Below, piece by piece: positions 18,297 to 26,512 of a stretch of DNA of 64,000 nucleotides. The notes under the pieces were generated by a model, which saw nothing but the letters and a program-made list of their open reading frames with translations, searched no databases and was not told where the DNA came from. The translations under genes and the position numbers were made by a program. Within the stretch, counting starts at the first letter, position 1. Each line of letters starts with the position of its first letter. The stretch comes from CAZAMB01 sp964501365 (lineage in GTDB: Bacteria; Planctomycetota; Phycisphaerae; UBA1845), in contig CAZCST010000012.1 in the NCBI GenBank assembly GCA_964501365.1, positions 1 through 64,000 on the forward strand, written 5' to 3'.

Positions 18297-18337
18297 AGAA
18301 AAACCCGCTTCCTCACGGCCGCGGCTCTGTATTCGGT
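18297..18337. repeat. Short GC-rich repeat (PLPHGRGS-type)
   Basis: The open frame upstream of the next gene translates here as NPLPHGRGSVFG. From general experience this peptide is a hallmark of a dispersed GC-rich repeat frequently mis-translated at gene ends in planctomycete genomes. No second copy is present in this window, so the assignment rests on recollection. Confidence 0.45.
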
Positions 18338-18397
18338 CAACATTGGGCCGTTACGGGCGCAGCACATTCATTTGCCATGCAAAAGTCGGGGGATAGA

Positions 18398-20899
18398 ATG
18401 AACTGTTGTCCTCTGAAGCTCTTTGTCGTCCGGGTTTTCATGGCCAATTATTTCCAATCTCTCCGGAAGAGTCTTTTTTTATGGGCTTTTTTTTGCGGCG
18501 CCGTTGCGGCCCCGGCGCTGGCCCGAATCGAAGTTCACATCACGCACGTCGGTTTCCCGTCCGTCACGCGCGGCGACATCATTCGCGCCGGCTGCTGGAC
18601 TCCGATCTACGTGGACGTTTCGCTGCTCGACCAGCAATCATCCTTTGATGGTTCGATCCGCGCTGCTCAGTTGGATACCGACGGCGACGAGGCCTTTGAC
18701 TCGGTCGAAGTGCACCTTCGTGCTGAATCCGGCGGACACTCCCGCCTCATTCTGTATGTTCCGGCCAATCCTGTGACGGGCGACGGACGGTTTGCCGTCG
18801 AGCTGCGCGATCAGGATTCCTCGGTCGTTCAGGTCGTTTCCGACGGAGTGCTCGCCGCCCGCGCACTTCCCTCGGATGTGCCCGATGTCATTACGCACGA
18901 TGATGTTGTCGTGCTTTCGGTGTGCACCGCCGCCATTGGGCGCGTGAAAGACCTGGCCGGCACGCGGCAGGGAAGCAGCCTCCGCCAGACGGTGCAGGTC
19001 GCGCATATCAGCCCCACCGACCTGCCGGAACACTGGATCGGTCTGGATGCCGTCGATTACGTCGTCTGGGACGACGCCAAACCCGAACTGCTGACGCCCC
19101 GGCAGCTAAACGCTCTCTTGGAATGGTGCCAACATGGCGGCACTCTGCTCATCGGCGCGTCGGAATCAGCCCGTTCCTTCGCCCTCACCAGGCAGCTTGC
19201 TGCTGCCATGCCTGCTGATGTCAGCGAAGTGCTATCCGTAACCAATCTGCCGCTCACGCGCAAGGCACTTCTGGCCCAGCCCGTTGCCGAAGAACGTACC
19301 AGTACGGCCGACTGGCTCGACGTCCCTTTTGCTCAGCCTATTCCTCTTGCGCTCAGCAAGGCACGCAAAAACGCGATCGTGGTCGTCCGGGAGATTGTCC
19401 AGGGCACGAAGGAATCCGACGTCGTAACCCGGACTGCACTCGGAAGCGGACACCTGATCTTCAGCGCCATACGACTCCACGATTTGTTCAGCGCACCGGG
19501 TAATGCGAGCACCTTGTTTGAGCGGCTGTTTCATTTCATCCCGGCATCCGGCACCAATCAGGGCGCGCTCACGCCGGTCTCGCTCTTTGGCAATGTCTCC
19601 AGTGCGGTGGGCTTCGTGCGCTCGCGCAGCGCCTATCTTGTCATCACCTTCGTTTTCGCAATCCTCTATGTGGGGATCGCCACGGGGGGAACGTGGTGGT
19701 TCCTTGGCAAGCGCCAATGGCGGCAACACAGTTGGACCGCTTTCGCCGTTGTCGCACTCGTGGCGGGAATCGGCGCCGGGATGGCCGTAGGCGCGGCACG
19801 CGGCATCACCGACCGCCTTCAGCAAATCGCGATCATCAATGCTGACGCCGGGGAGAGCTTCGGACGCGGTACGGTTTTCTTTGGACTCAAGACCGGCCTC
19901 GACAAACGGCTGGACCTGTGGATGCCTTCCAACTGGCTGATGGACAAAGAGCCTGAAATGTCATCATGCTTCCTTCGTCCACTTCCCGCCGGCGCCGACT
20001 GGCGGCAGGGCGAACGCTTTTCCGACCCCGAGGAGTATGCCCTCCGTCCCGCCAGCGCCGAAATCAACGATGCACGATTCCGCGCCACGCTCAAGCGCTT
20101 CGAAGGCCGATGGGAAGGCCCACTCGGCGGTCAACTCAGTGCCCAGCTCGCCGTCGGCAGCGACGGGAAGGACAGACTGCTCACCGAGGACAGCTACGTC
20201 GTCAACAACCTCGGCGTCGAATTGACCCAGTGCCGTCTGATCCAGACTCTGTTCGATCCGGGAGCGATCGCATCCGAACGAGCGACGGCCACTTTCGTCT
20301 ACATGATCGACGGCACGCTCCCCGCCGACGGAACAAAAGTTCGGCTCCGTGAACGGTGTTTTCAACTGACCGGACCCCAGAAAATCGCGGATATTCTCAG
20401 GCAATCGGAACTCAAGAAGAGGCAGGGGGAGTGGAGCCGGCAGTTCGCCGGATTGTGGGCCGGGCTGGCGGGTTCAACGTCTGACGAAGCAAATGCGGCA
20501 CTCGGAAAGGAACGCGAAGCCATCATGCTCCTCTCCACCATCGGCGACTTCGATTCCGGGGCGATGCCTTCGGCATTCTCTGGCGGCTTCACGCTTTCGC
20601 GCGACCGCCTTCGCCAACTTGACCTCCGCGAGCAACTGACAGCAGGCCATAACGCCGACTCCGAAAAGGGCCTGCCTGCCGACCCCAACGGATCGATGGT
20701 GCTTGTCGGCTTCGCGCGCGGCGGCGGGCCGATTCGATTGATGAGCCGCACAGGTGACCACGCGTTCACGGCCGTTACGCCCGAAGAAGACGCTTCGTGG
20801 TGTATGTACCGCATCCGCCTGCCGTTCGTCGATCTTGATAAAGTCGCGCAGGCTACTGGTGCCGCAGCGACAGCGCCCCCACACGAAGGAACTCCATGA
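18398..20899 (+). CDS. Membrane protein with glutamine-amidotransferase-like region, partner of an ABC ATPase
   Basis: 833 residues from ATG 18398, preceded by GGGGGATAGA; an ATG at 18440 is an alternative that gives a compact signal peptide (LFLWAFFCGAVAAPALA). After export, residues about 45-440 form a large extracytoplasmic part that includes DYVVWDDAKPELLTPRQLNA and GGTLLIGAS, a pattern seen in DUF4350/glutamine-amidotransferase-like domains. Two membrane helices follow (about 455-480 and 490-512), then about 320 more residues. Its stop overlaps the ATPase start (ATGA), so the two are coupled. Proteins like this accompany ABC systems of the gliding-type export family; that role is inference. 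Confidence 0.72.
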   Translation: MNCCPLKLFVVRVFMANYFQSLRKSLFLWAFFCGAVAAPALARIEVHITHVGFPSVTRGDIIRAGCWTPIYVDVSLLDQQSSFDGSIRAAQLDTDGDEAFDSVEVHLRAESGGHSRLILYVPANPVTGDGRFAVELRDQDSSVVQVVSDGVLAARALPSDVPDVITHDDVVVLSVCTAAIGRVKDLAGTRQGSSLRQTVQVAHISPTDLPEHWIGLDAVDYVVWDDAKPELLTPRQLNALLEWCQHGGTLLIGASESARSFALTRQLAAAMPADVSEVLSVTNLPLTRKALLAQPVAEERTSTADWLDVPFAQPIPLALSKARKNAIVVVREIVQGTKESDVVTRTALGSGHLIFSAIRLHDLFSAPGNASTLFERLFHFIPASGTNQGALTPVSLFGNVSSAVGFVRSRSAYLVITFVFAILYVGIATGGTWWFLGKRQWRQHSWTAFAVVALVAGIGAGMAVGAARGITDRLQQIAIINADAGESFGRGTVFFGLKTGLDKRLDLWMPSNWLMDKEPEMSSCFLRPLPAGADWRQGERFSDPEEYALRPASAEINDARFRATLKRFEGRWEGPLGGQLSAQLAVGSDGKDRLLTEDSYVVNNLGVELTQCRLIQTLFDPGAIASERATATFVYMIDGTLPADGTKVRLRERCFQLTGPQKIADILRQSELKKRQGEWSRQFAGLWAGLAGSTSDEANAALGKEREAIMLLSTIGDFDSGAMPSAFSGGFTLSRDRLRQLDLREQLTAGHNADSEKGLPADPNGSMVLVGFARGGGPIRLMSRTGDHAFTAVTPEEDASWCMYRIRLPFVDLDKVAQATGAAATAPPHEGTP

Positions 20900-21825
20900 T
20901 CATCCAGACCATCAACCTCACCAAGAAGTACGGCAAGCTCATCGCCCTCAACAATCTGCAGCTCACCATTGAGGAGGGGGAGTGCTTCGGCTACATCGGA
21001 CCCAACGGCGCAGGAAAGACAACGACGATCAAGATTCTCGCCACGCTTCTACAGCCGACGTGGGGCGAGGCCCGCGTGTGCGGCCACGTCGTCGGCTACG
21101 AATCCCGCAAAATCCGTCCGCTCATCGGCTATGTCCCCGACTTCTTCGGCGCGTATGAAGACATGGTGGTCGTCGAATACTTGGAGTTCTTCGCCAGCGC
21201 CTACAACATCACCGGCAAGCAGCGGACAAAGGTCGTCAACGACGTGCTGGAACTGACCGACCTCACCTACAAACGCGACGCACTTGTGGACACTCTCTCA
21301 CGCGGCATGCAGCAGCGGCTCAGCGTCGCCCGTGTCCTGCTCCACGATCCCAAGGTGCTCCTGCTCGACGAACCGGCCAGCGGGCTTGACCCTCGCGCCC
21401 GCATCGAAATGCGCGAGCTGCTCAAGGAGCTTCGTCGCATGGGCAAGACCATCATCATCAGTTCGCATATTCTGCACGAACTGGCCGAGCTATGTACGAC
21501 TGTGGGAATCATTGAACAGGGCAATCTGCTCTTCCACGGCTCGATCAAGGAGATCGTCGCACGCGTGAAGACCGGTACGCGCCTCAACATCCGAGTGACC
21601 CAGCAGCAGGACTTGGCCGCGTTGCTCCTTCAGCGCACGCGTGGCATCAAGGCCGTCAACCTCTCCGATGGTTGCATCATCGTAGACTTGGAAAATCAGA
21701 CGCGGGACTTCTCCGACCTGGCCCGTACACTCCTGGACAACAACTTCAAGCTGCAGGAAATCAAGGAGGAGGAGGTCAACCTCGAAACCGCCTTCATGCG
21801 CCTGACCAAGGGCATGGTGCAGTAA
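20896..21825 (+). CDS. ABC transporter ATP-binding protein
   Basis: 309 residues with a complete nucleotide-binding domain: Walker A GPNGAGKTTT (about 33-42), signature LSRGMQQRLSVARVL, Walker B VLLLDEPASGLDP and the switch His in IIISSHILHEL. The 90-residue C-terminal extension is typical of CcmA/NatA-like ATPases of ABC-2 exporters. The start codon overlaps the upstream stop by four bases. No ABC-2 permease lies up- or downstream, because the next gene is a convergent dockerin protein. The permease must be elsewhere, or the upstream membrane protein must serve. Confidence 0.92.
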   Translation: MIIQTINLTKKYGKLIALNNLQLTIEEGECFGYIGPNGAGKTTTIKILATLLQPTWGEARVCGHVVGYESRKIRPLIGYVPDFFGAYEDMVVVEYLEFFASAYNITGKQRTKVVNDVLELTDLTYKRDALVDTLSRGMQQRLSVARVLLHDPKVLLLDEPASGLDPRARIEMRELLKELRRMGKTIIISSHILHELAELCTTVGIIEQGNLLFHGSIKEIVARVKTGTRLNIRVTQQQDLAALLLQRTRGIKAVNLSDGCIIVDLENQTRDFSDLARTLLDNNFKLQEIKEEEVNLETAFMRLTKGMVQ

Positions 21826-21832
21826 GAGGCGG

Positions 21833-22231
21833 TCACGGAAGAGCGAGGGCATTCGAAGTAAGCGCGAAGTCGCGCAGGTCCACGCCGCCGCTGTGGTTGA
21901 TGTCGGCACATTCGCACCCGCTGAGGACTCCGCCGCTAGGACCGCCGAGGCACTGCGTGAACGATTCGTGATCCACGAGATTGGCCAGGCCGTCTTCATC
22001 GCAGTCGCCCGGCGGTATCTCAAACCAGAATCCGCCGGCCAGTTCAAATCCTCCGCCCGCCGACGAGCCCGCGTCCGGCTGACCGATCGTTCCGGAGAGT
22101 TCAAACCCACCGCCGGTGCTCCGCATCGCGCCGCCCGAATCGATGGTGGATCGAGTGATTTCAAACTCTTGTGCAACGACGCATGCAGCGGCCACGGTGA
22201 AGAAGATTGTTGACGCGATTTTGTTTTTCAT
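21833..22231 (-). CDS. Secreted protein with dockerin-like domain
   Basis: 132 residues. A signal peptide (MKNKIASTIFFTVAAACVVA) is followed by a short repeat-like segment in which GGGFEL occurs twice, with GTIGQPDAG between. The C-terminal half is a type-I dockerin-like pair of EF-hand loops: DCDEDGLANLVDHESFTQCL and CADINHSGGVDLRDFAL. This layout is common in planctomycete secreted proteins, where the domain usually ends a longer chain. Its role may be calcium-dependent attachment to surface or extracellular partners. It converges with the ABC ATPase gene, with seven bases between stops. Confidence 0.82.
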   Translation of the reverse strand: MKNKIASTIFFTVAAACVVAQEFEITRSTIDSGGAMRSTGGGFELSGTIGQPDAGSSAGGGFELAGGFWFEIPPGDCDEDGLANLVDHESFTQCLGGPSGGVLSGCECADINHSGGVDLRDFALTSNALALP

Positions 22232-22270
22232 AGTTCATACCTCGGTCTTTGAATGACAATGAGTAGCCAT

Positions 22271-23773
22271 TTAGCCTCTAATAAATGATGAGCCGGCCGG
22301 CGAAACGATAGTCATTCCCTTGCCGTCGGCTCCGATCACGATAGGGTTTCCGTCGTTTTGACGGGTAAAAAACCCGGGAACCAGGCTGATGGTTCCGTTA
22401 TCCAGCACGGCTCCAATGGCTGGCATGATGTTGTGGAACGGTTCAAATACTCCGCCATTGGCGGGAAAATCATAATCCGATGTGTCCACGTAAATGGGGT
22501 TGGGGCCGGCGAAATTGCGGACGGCGGTTTCCAGCACAGTCCTGCTAAACCGCGTTCCATTATTACTGCCGGGGCCCGATGCGGCGCATCCACCGGCCGT
22601 GTGAATTCCGATGGCCAGTCCATTCGCTTCCCAAATGATTGGACTTCCTGAATTGGCGGGCATCGTGTCCACGCTGTGCGTGATGAGATTTGCGTTGGAG
22701 CTGGTTAGCGTTCCGGTGGACGTTTGCTCTGTTTGTGATGCTGAGTTGCAGTCAAAGTTATCCACAGTGGGACCGTTGCCATCAGGATCGCAGCTACCTG
22801 CCGGTGTACAGACACCGCCGCCCATGCAGTTTGCGTTACTGACGCAAAACGCATTCTGGTTCGAACCTCCGACGCAGACCGACGTGGCGGTTCCAGCGGG
22901 CGCATTGTCCAGCCCGTATCCCGTGATACGAAGCACAGTGCCGTTATCCGGAATCGACTTGGTCATGCGGAAAAAGCCCTGGATATTGTGGGCGGTTTTC
23001 AGGGTTGTTGTGTTGGCGTTCAGGCCAAAAACCATCCAGTCCTGACCAACTCCGAGGTTTTCATTGACGACGGATCCAAGGTTGATTGGATACTGATTCA
23101 GCGGCGATGCTGCAATGTCTGTTCCATTGGAGAGCGAGGCGGGAACGCCGAATTCAACGTAATCTCCGGCGGATGGGATGCAGTGACCTGCAGTAAGCAC
23201 TGCTCCGTTGGATACAAGCCAGGCCGTGCAGTACGCACTACCAGGCCCGGAAGATACGCGGCCGACACGGGCGTCGCCGGACGGGACACGGTCGTCATTG
23301 GCGCCGCAGATTGTGGCCACCGCCCCATCGGCCTTGTCGGACAATTCCCGTGTGCGCGTGCGATCGATTTCGATGAAAGCGCCGGTGTCGCCGGGTCCCA
23401 CGTGCAACTCGACCTCCACGGAATCTCCATTGAATGTGGCGCTCCAGTTGTACGAATCCGGAATGGTCCGGGCATCGAGCCGTTGCACGGCGTCATCGGC
23501 GACGGACTTGAGCGTCACATAGCTTGACCGTCCCAAATCGTATTCGCCGATGTGCAGGCGTATCGCCGAAGCGCCCGGTGCATCAACCGTGCCCACGAAT
23601 ACCGTCAATGGTTCGTTTGTTGGGTTGTCGATCCGTTCGGAGGCAAATGCGATCGCGTCGTCGCGGACTTCGGTGGGGTTCATCTGACTCCTGGCGGAAG
23701 CTCCCCACAAGAGCAGCATGATCGTTGCCGCGCCAGCAGGGGATCGAAGTTGGTTTGGAAATCTATTGAACAT
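22271..23773 (-). CDS. Secreted trypsin-like serine protease with Cys-rich insertion
   Basis: 500 residues with a signal peptide and an AGGAG site seven bases before ATG 23773. Catalytic residues are visible in order: His in CTAWLVSNGAVLTAGHC (about residue 197), Asp in GVGQDWMVFGL (about 245), and Ser in TMPANSGSPIIW (about 373). This is the S1/V8-like arrangement, with ANSGSP for the usual GNSGGP. Between Asp and Ser sits a Cys-rich module (CVGGSNQNAFCVSNANC) similar to modules in the 1442-residue protein at 31.5 kb. The C-terminal 70 residues are probably a separate domain. It should act outside the cell or in the periplasm. Confidence 0.87.
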   Translation of the reverse strand: MFNRFPNQLRSPAGAATIMLLLWGASARSQMNPTEVRDDAIAFASERIDNPTNEPLTVFVGTVDAPGASAIRLHIGEYDLGRSSYVTLKSVADDAVQRLDARTIPDSYNWSATFNGDSVEVELHVGPGDTGAFIEIDRTRTRELSDKADGAVATICGANDDRVPSGDARVGRVSSGPGSAYCTAWLVSNGAVLTAGHCIPSAGDYVEFGVPASLSNGTDIAASPLNQYPINLGSVVNENLGVGQDWMVFGLNANTTTLKTAHNIQGFFRMTKSIPDNGTVLRITGYGLDNAPAGTATSVCVGGSNQNAFCVSNANCMGGGVCTPAGSCDPDGNGPTVDNFDCNSASQTEQTSTGTLTSSNANLITHSVDTMPANSGSPIIWEANGLAIGIHTAGGCAASGPGSNNGTRFSRTVLETAVRNFAGPNPIYVDTSDYDFPANGGVFEPFHNIMPAIGAVLDNGTISLVPGFFTRQNDGNPIVIGADGKGMTIVSPAGSSFIRG

Positions 23774-23800
23774 TGGGATTCTCCTCTTCTATTCGCCTGC

Positions 23801-25651
23801 CTACTGAAGATTGACCAATACCAACACGAGACCACGTTCTCCCCTGGCGAGTGTCGTCATGGCTTTTCCCAGCACAGCTCCGTGCGAACGCTCCCGATCC
23901 CCGGCCTTCATCGCGTGTCCGGGAGTGGCGGAGGTCGTGAGCAAATCTCCTGCAACAATCGCTCCCGAACTCGCGTCGCAGCGAACCCACACGCGCCCGG
24001 AGAGCGCAATTGCCGGGGCGTCGTCTTGACCGGGCATGTTGCCCAGGACGGCCCCGACCGGAATGTTGCCCGCTCCGCTGACCACGCCGGCCACTCGCGG
24101 ACTGTACTCCCCGCTTGATACGCGGAGTTTTCCGGTGTTTTCGGGGTCGATTTCCATCACCGTGCCAGGTTCAACGTTCCTGTCATCACTGGGGAATTTC
24201 TCGGCCACATCCGCTCCCGCGATTTCAAGAATATTCACCTTGACGCGCCCGCTATTGAGCACCTGAAGCGGCGCGATGCCACTGGCGAATGACGCTTCCG
24301 TATAAAAGAAGAAACTTCCCCCCGCATTTTGCATACGAGCGCGAGCGTTTCCGGCATTCGAATCGCGGAGGGTCAAAAAGGGTTGGAATCCGGTGATTCC
24401 CAACGCATCCTGGCCGACAATGTCGAGACGGCTTATGGGCGCAGTGTTATTGATACCTACCCTGGGATTGACGTCATCCGCAAGAAACGTGGCGACATTG
24501 GTCCCAGTTGAAGAAGTAATCTCGAACTGCTTGAGCCCGACTGTGGAGTAGAGTTGCAGACCGGCCGAAGGGCCGGTGTAGATCTGTCGAAATATCCAGG
24601 GACGTTCTGTGCTGAATCGAAGCAGTTCCGCACCAGCACCGCTCGCGGCGATGTCCAGCCTGGACAAAGGTGCCGTCGTTCCGATCCCCACGCGGGGGTT
24701 GTCATTGTCAGCGAGAAACGTGGCTACGTTTCTATTAAGCGAACCCGTGATTTCAAACTGCTTGAGGCCGACGGTGGAGAAAAGTTGCAATCCGGCCGAA
24801 GGACCCGTGTAAATCTGACGAAAAATCCAGGGGCGTTCCGTGGTAAACTGCAAAAGGTTCGCGCCTTGGCCAGAGGCCGAAATATCGAGCTTGGCCGCCG
24901 GCGCGGTTGTGCCAATGCCCACGTTTCCGCCGTTATTGTTGTAGATATTCGCGCCGCCGGGAGACCAGAATCCATCGCCACCGCCCAGGCCTGCCGCGCT
25001 TGTTTGCATCGATCCATCGGGAAACATGATCCCATCCACGCCGGCCACTCCGCCGATGTGCAATCTCGCCTGCGGATTTTGCGTGCCCAGTCCCAGGTAG
25101 CAGTGCTGGTCCTCGAAGCGCGCGCACTCCATGTCCAGCGGGTTCACCTTGATGATGAACGGGCTGTTGCTGGTGTAGGCGCTGGCCGCAATGTTTCCGA
25201 GGGCATGAACATTGCCATCCACTTCGACGCCTGCCTCATTGGACGCCAGGCCGGGCACGCTCAAAGCGAAGGGTGCCGCGGTGATTCGCTGGCGTGGGGT
25301 CAGCGTGGTGTAGGGACCGCTATCAGTCGGATCGTGCGGTGATCGAACTTCGATCTCCAGCCACTGTCCCAGTTGCAAAGCCCCCGCTCCAAAATCAAGC
25401 TCGGCGGAGAACAGGCCGTTGGTGACCTGAATCGGCGAGAAGTAAATTCCGTCGAACAGGAGCGGGCCCGCGACGGCCGTCGTCGCGGAATCGGAGTCGA
25501 ACAGGGTGAATTTCATGTCCACCTGTTCCGAAAGCGGAACACCCTGTAGCTTCAACTGCCCTTGATAGGTGAAACTCTCGGACTGTCCCCTCGCGGCACC
25601 TTCACCCAACCCGACCACCAGGACCACCATCAAAAAAACCAGATTTTTCAT
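23801..25651 (-). CDS. Secreted tail-fibre-like protein with tandem repeats
   Basis: 616 residues from ATG 25651, which has GGGGAGG six bases upstream; the frame extends further back without support. A signal peptide (MKNLVFLMVVLVVGLGEGAA) is followed by a beta-rich N-terminal domain (FTYQGQLKLQGVPL) and then the recurring motif VGIGTTAPxxxLDI, which is typical of phage tail fibres and fibrous collar-like surface proteins. Two tandem 77-residue repeats contain ERPWIFRQIYTGPSAGLQL in both copies. The C-terminal 160 residues (from about DVAEKFPSDD) look like the domain that ends many such fibres. It is probably a trimeric surface structure; the ligand is unknown. Confidence 0.8.
   Translation of the reverse strand: MKNLVFLMVVLVVGLGEGAARGQSESFTYQGQLKLQGVPLSEQVDMKFTLFDSDSATTAVAGPLLFDGIYFSPIQVTNGLFSAELDFGAGALQLGQWLEIEVRSPHDPTDSGPYTTLTPRQRITAAPFALSVPGLASNEAGVEVDGNVHALGNIAASAYTSNSPFIIKVNPLDMECARFEDQHCYLGLGTQNPQARLHIGGVAGVDGIMFPDGSMQTSAAGLGGGDGFWSPGGANIYNNNGGNVGIGTTAPAAKLDISASGQGANLLQFTTERPWIFRQIYTGPSAGLQLFSTVGLKQFEITGSLNRNVATFLADNDNPRVGIGTTAPLSRLDIAASGAGAELLRFSTERPWIFRQIYTGPSAGLQLYSTVGLKQFEITSSTGTNVATFLADDVNPRVGINNTAPISRLDIVGQDALGITGFQPFLTLRDSNAGNARARMQNAGGSFFFYTEASFASGIAPLQVLNSGRVKVNILEIAGADVAEKFPSDDRNVEPGTVMEIDPENTGKLRVSSGEYSPRVAGVVSGAGNIPVGAVLGNMPGQDDAPAIALSGRVWVRCDASSGAIVAGDLLTTSATPGHAMKAGDRERSHGAVLGKAMTTLARGERGLVLVLVNLQ
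24428..24889. repeat. Two tandem 231-bp repeats inside the fibre gene
   Basis: The three LDI codon triplets fall exactly 231 bases apart (ends at 24427, 24658 and 24889), defining two complete in-frame units of 77 codons, 24428-24658 and 24659-24889. The units share long identical peptide stretches with a few substitutions, so the duplication is recent or maintained by conversion. Confidence 0.85.
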
Positions 25652-25754
25652 GCCGAACCTCCCCTTGCGTTGTCCAAACCCTCCAAAGGGTCTGATGTTG
25701 CCCCTGCATCCACGCGTACAATAGCATCGCACGTCAGAGAGCTGTTTTCATAAG

Positions 25755-25804
25755 CCCGCAAAAGCGGGACAATGGATCAGCCGACGAAAGATGGAGTGTC
25801 CCGC
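25755..25804 (+). promoter_or_regulatory. Alternative-hairpin element upstream of the ECF sigma gene
   Basis: CCCGC (25755-25759) pairs with GCGGG (25764-25768) across AAAA. The same GCGGG, extended to GCGGGACA (25764-25771), also pairs perfectly with TGTCCCGC (25797-25804). The two stems exclude each other, as in an attenuator. The element lies 21 bases before the sigma-factor ATG and may be in its 5' leader. Confidence 0.4.
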
Positions 25805-25824
25805 CAAATCCATGGGGATTTTTT

Positions 25825-26394
25825 ATGACGCTCGGGCCCGACAACATCACTGAACTGCTGAGGGTAGCCGGGGAGGGGGACTCGCAGGCCGCAAGGGACT
25901 TGTTGCACATCGTTTATGACGAACTCCGAACGCTGGCGAAGTCCTGGATGGCCAACGCCCCGCCAGGTCAGACGTTGCAACCCACGGCCTTGGTCCATGA
26001 GGCATTCATGCGACTGGTCGGAAGGGATCAAAAGGGCTGGGAAAACCGGGGGCACTTCTTCTTTGCCGCCAGCCGGGCGATGCGCGATATTCTGGTCGAG
26101 AACGCCCGGGCAAAAGGCCGGATCAAACGCGGAGGCGGCCGACGTCGCATCGACCTCGACAACCTTGCGGTGGCCGTGGATGCCCCGGGCGAGGAATTGC
26201 TCGTGCTCGACGATGCGCTCAAACAGATGGAAACGCAGTATCCCTGGGAGCACCGCATCGTGATGCTTCGATTTTTTTCCGGGCTGACCAATGAAGAGAC
26301 GGCCCAGGCCATGAACACGCCTCTGAGAACCATCGAGCGCGACTGGCGTTTTGCCCGCGCCTGGCTACATGGTGCCCTGCAAACCACGGATTAG
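25825..26394 (+). CDS. ECF-type RNA polymerase sigma factor
   Basis: 189 residues. Region 2 is seen in LLHIVYDELRTLAKSWM and LQPTALVHEAFMRLVG, with the FFFAASRAMRDILVENARAK helix; region 4 is VMLRFFSGLTNEETAQAM followed by RTIERDWRFARAWL. The LQPTALVHEA signature and short length are those of the planctomycete/acidobacterial ECF group modelled as TIGR02999. These direct RNA polymerase to a small regulon. No anti-sigma gene is adjacent. It is divergent from the fibre gene and stands alone, ending at a shared terminator; the surrounding surface-protein genes are natural candidate targets, but that is inference. Confidence 0.93.
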   Translation: MTLGPDNITELLRVAGEGDSQAARDLLHIVYDELRTLAKSWMANAPPGQTLQPTALVHEAFMRLVGRDQKGWENRGHFFFAASRAMRDILVENARAKGRIKRGGGRRRIDLDNLAVAVDAPGEELLVLDDALKQMETQYPWEHRIVMLRFFSGLTNEETAQAMNTPLRTIERDWRFARAWLHGALQTTD

Positions 26395-26425
26395 GTTTTC
26401 GCGCGAAAATGCTCTTGTCGTGAGG

Positions 26426-26462
26426 AAAAAAAACCCGCCCGACGGATGAACCGCCGGGCGGG
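26426..26462 (-). terminator. Intrinsic terminator for the thioredoxin-fusion gene
   Basis: On the minus strand the stem CCCGCCCG...CGGGCGGG (8 bp, extended by 3 bp after one mismatch; arms 26434-26445 and 26451-26462) is followed by a run of eight T. It lies 50 bases after the minus-strand gene stop. The plus-strand sigma gene ends 30 bases away and may also stop here, but lacks the T-run. Confidence 0.85.
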
Positions 26463-26512
26463 CTGTCATTGAGTCGTTCGCACCCGATGTTGTCGGGCGC
26501 TACGATAAGGGT

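Noticed and set aside
23801..25651. Fibre-like gene taken as evidence for a prophage
   Set aside because: It has a signal peptide and no phage structural, lysis or integrase genes nearby, so it is more likely a cellular surface protein.
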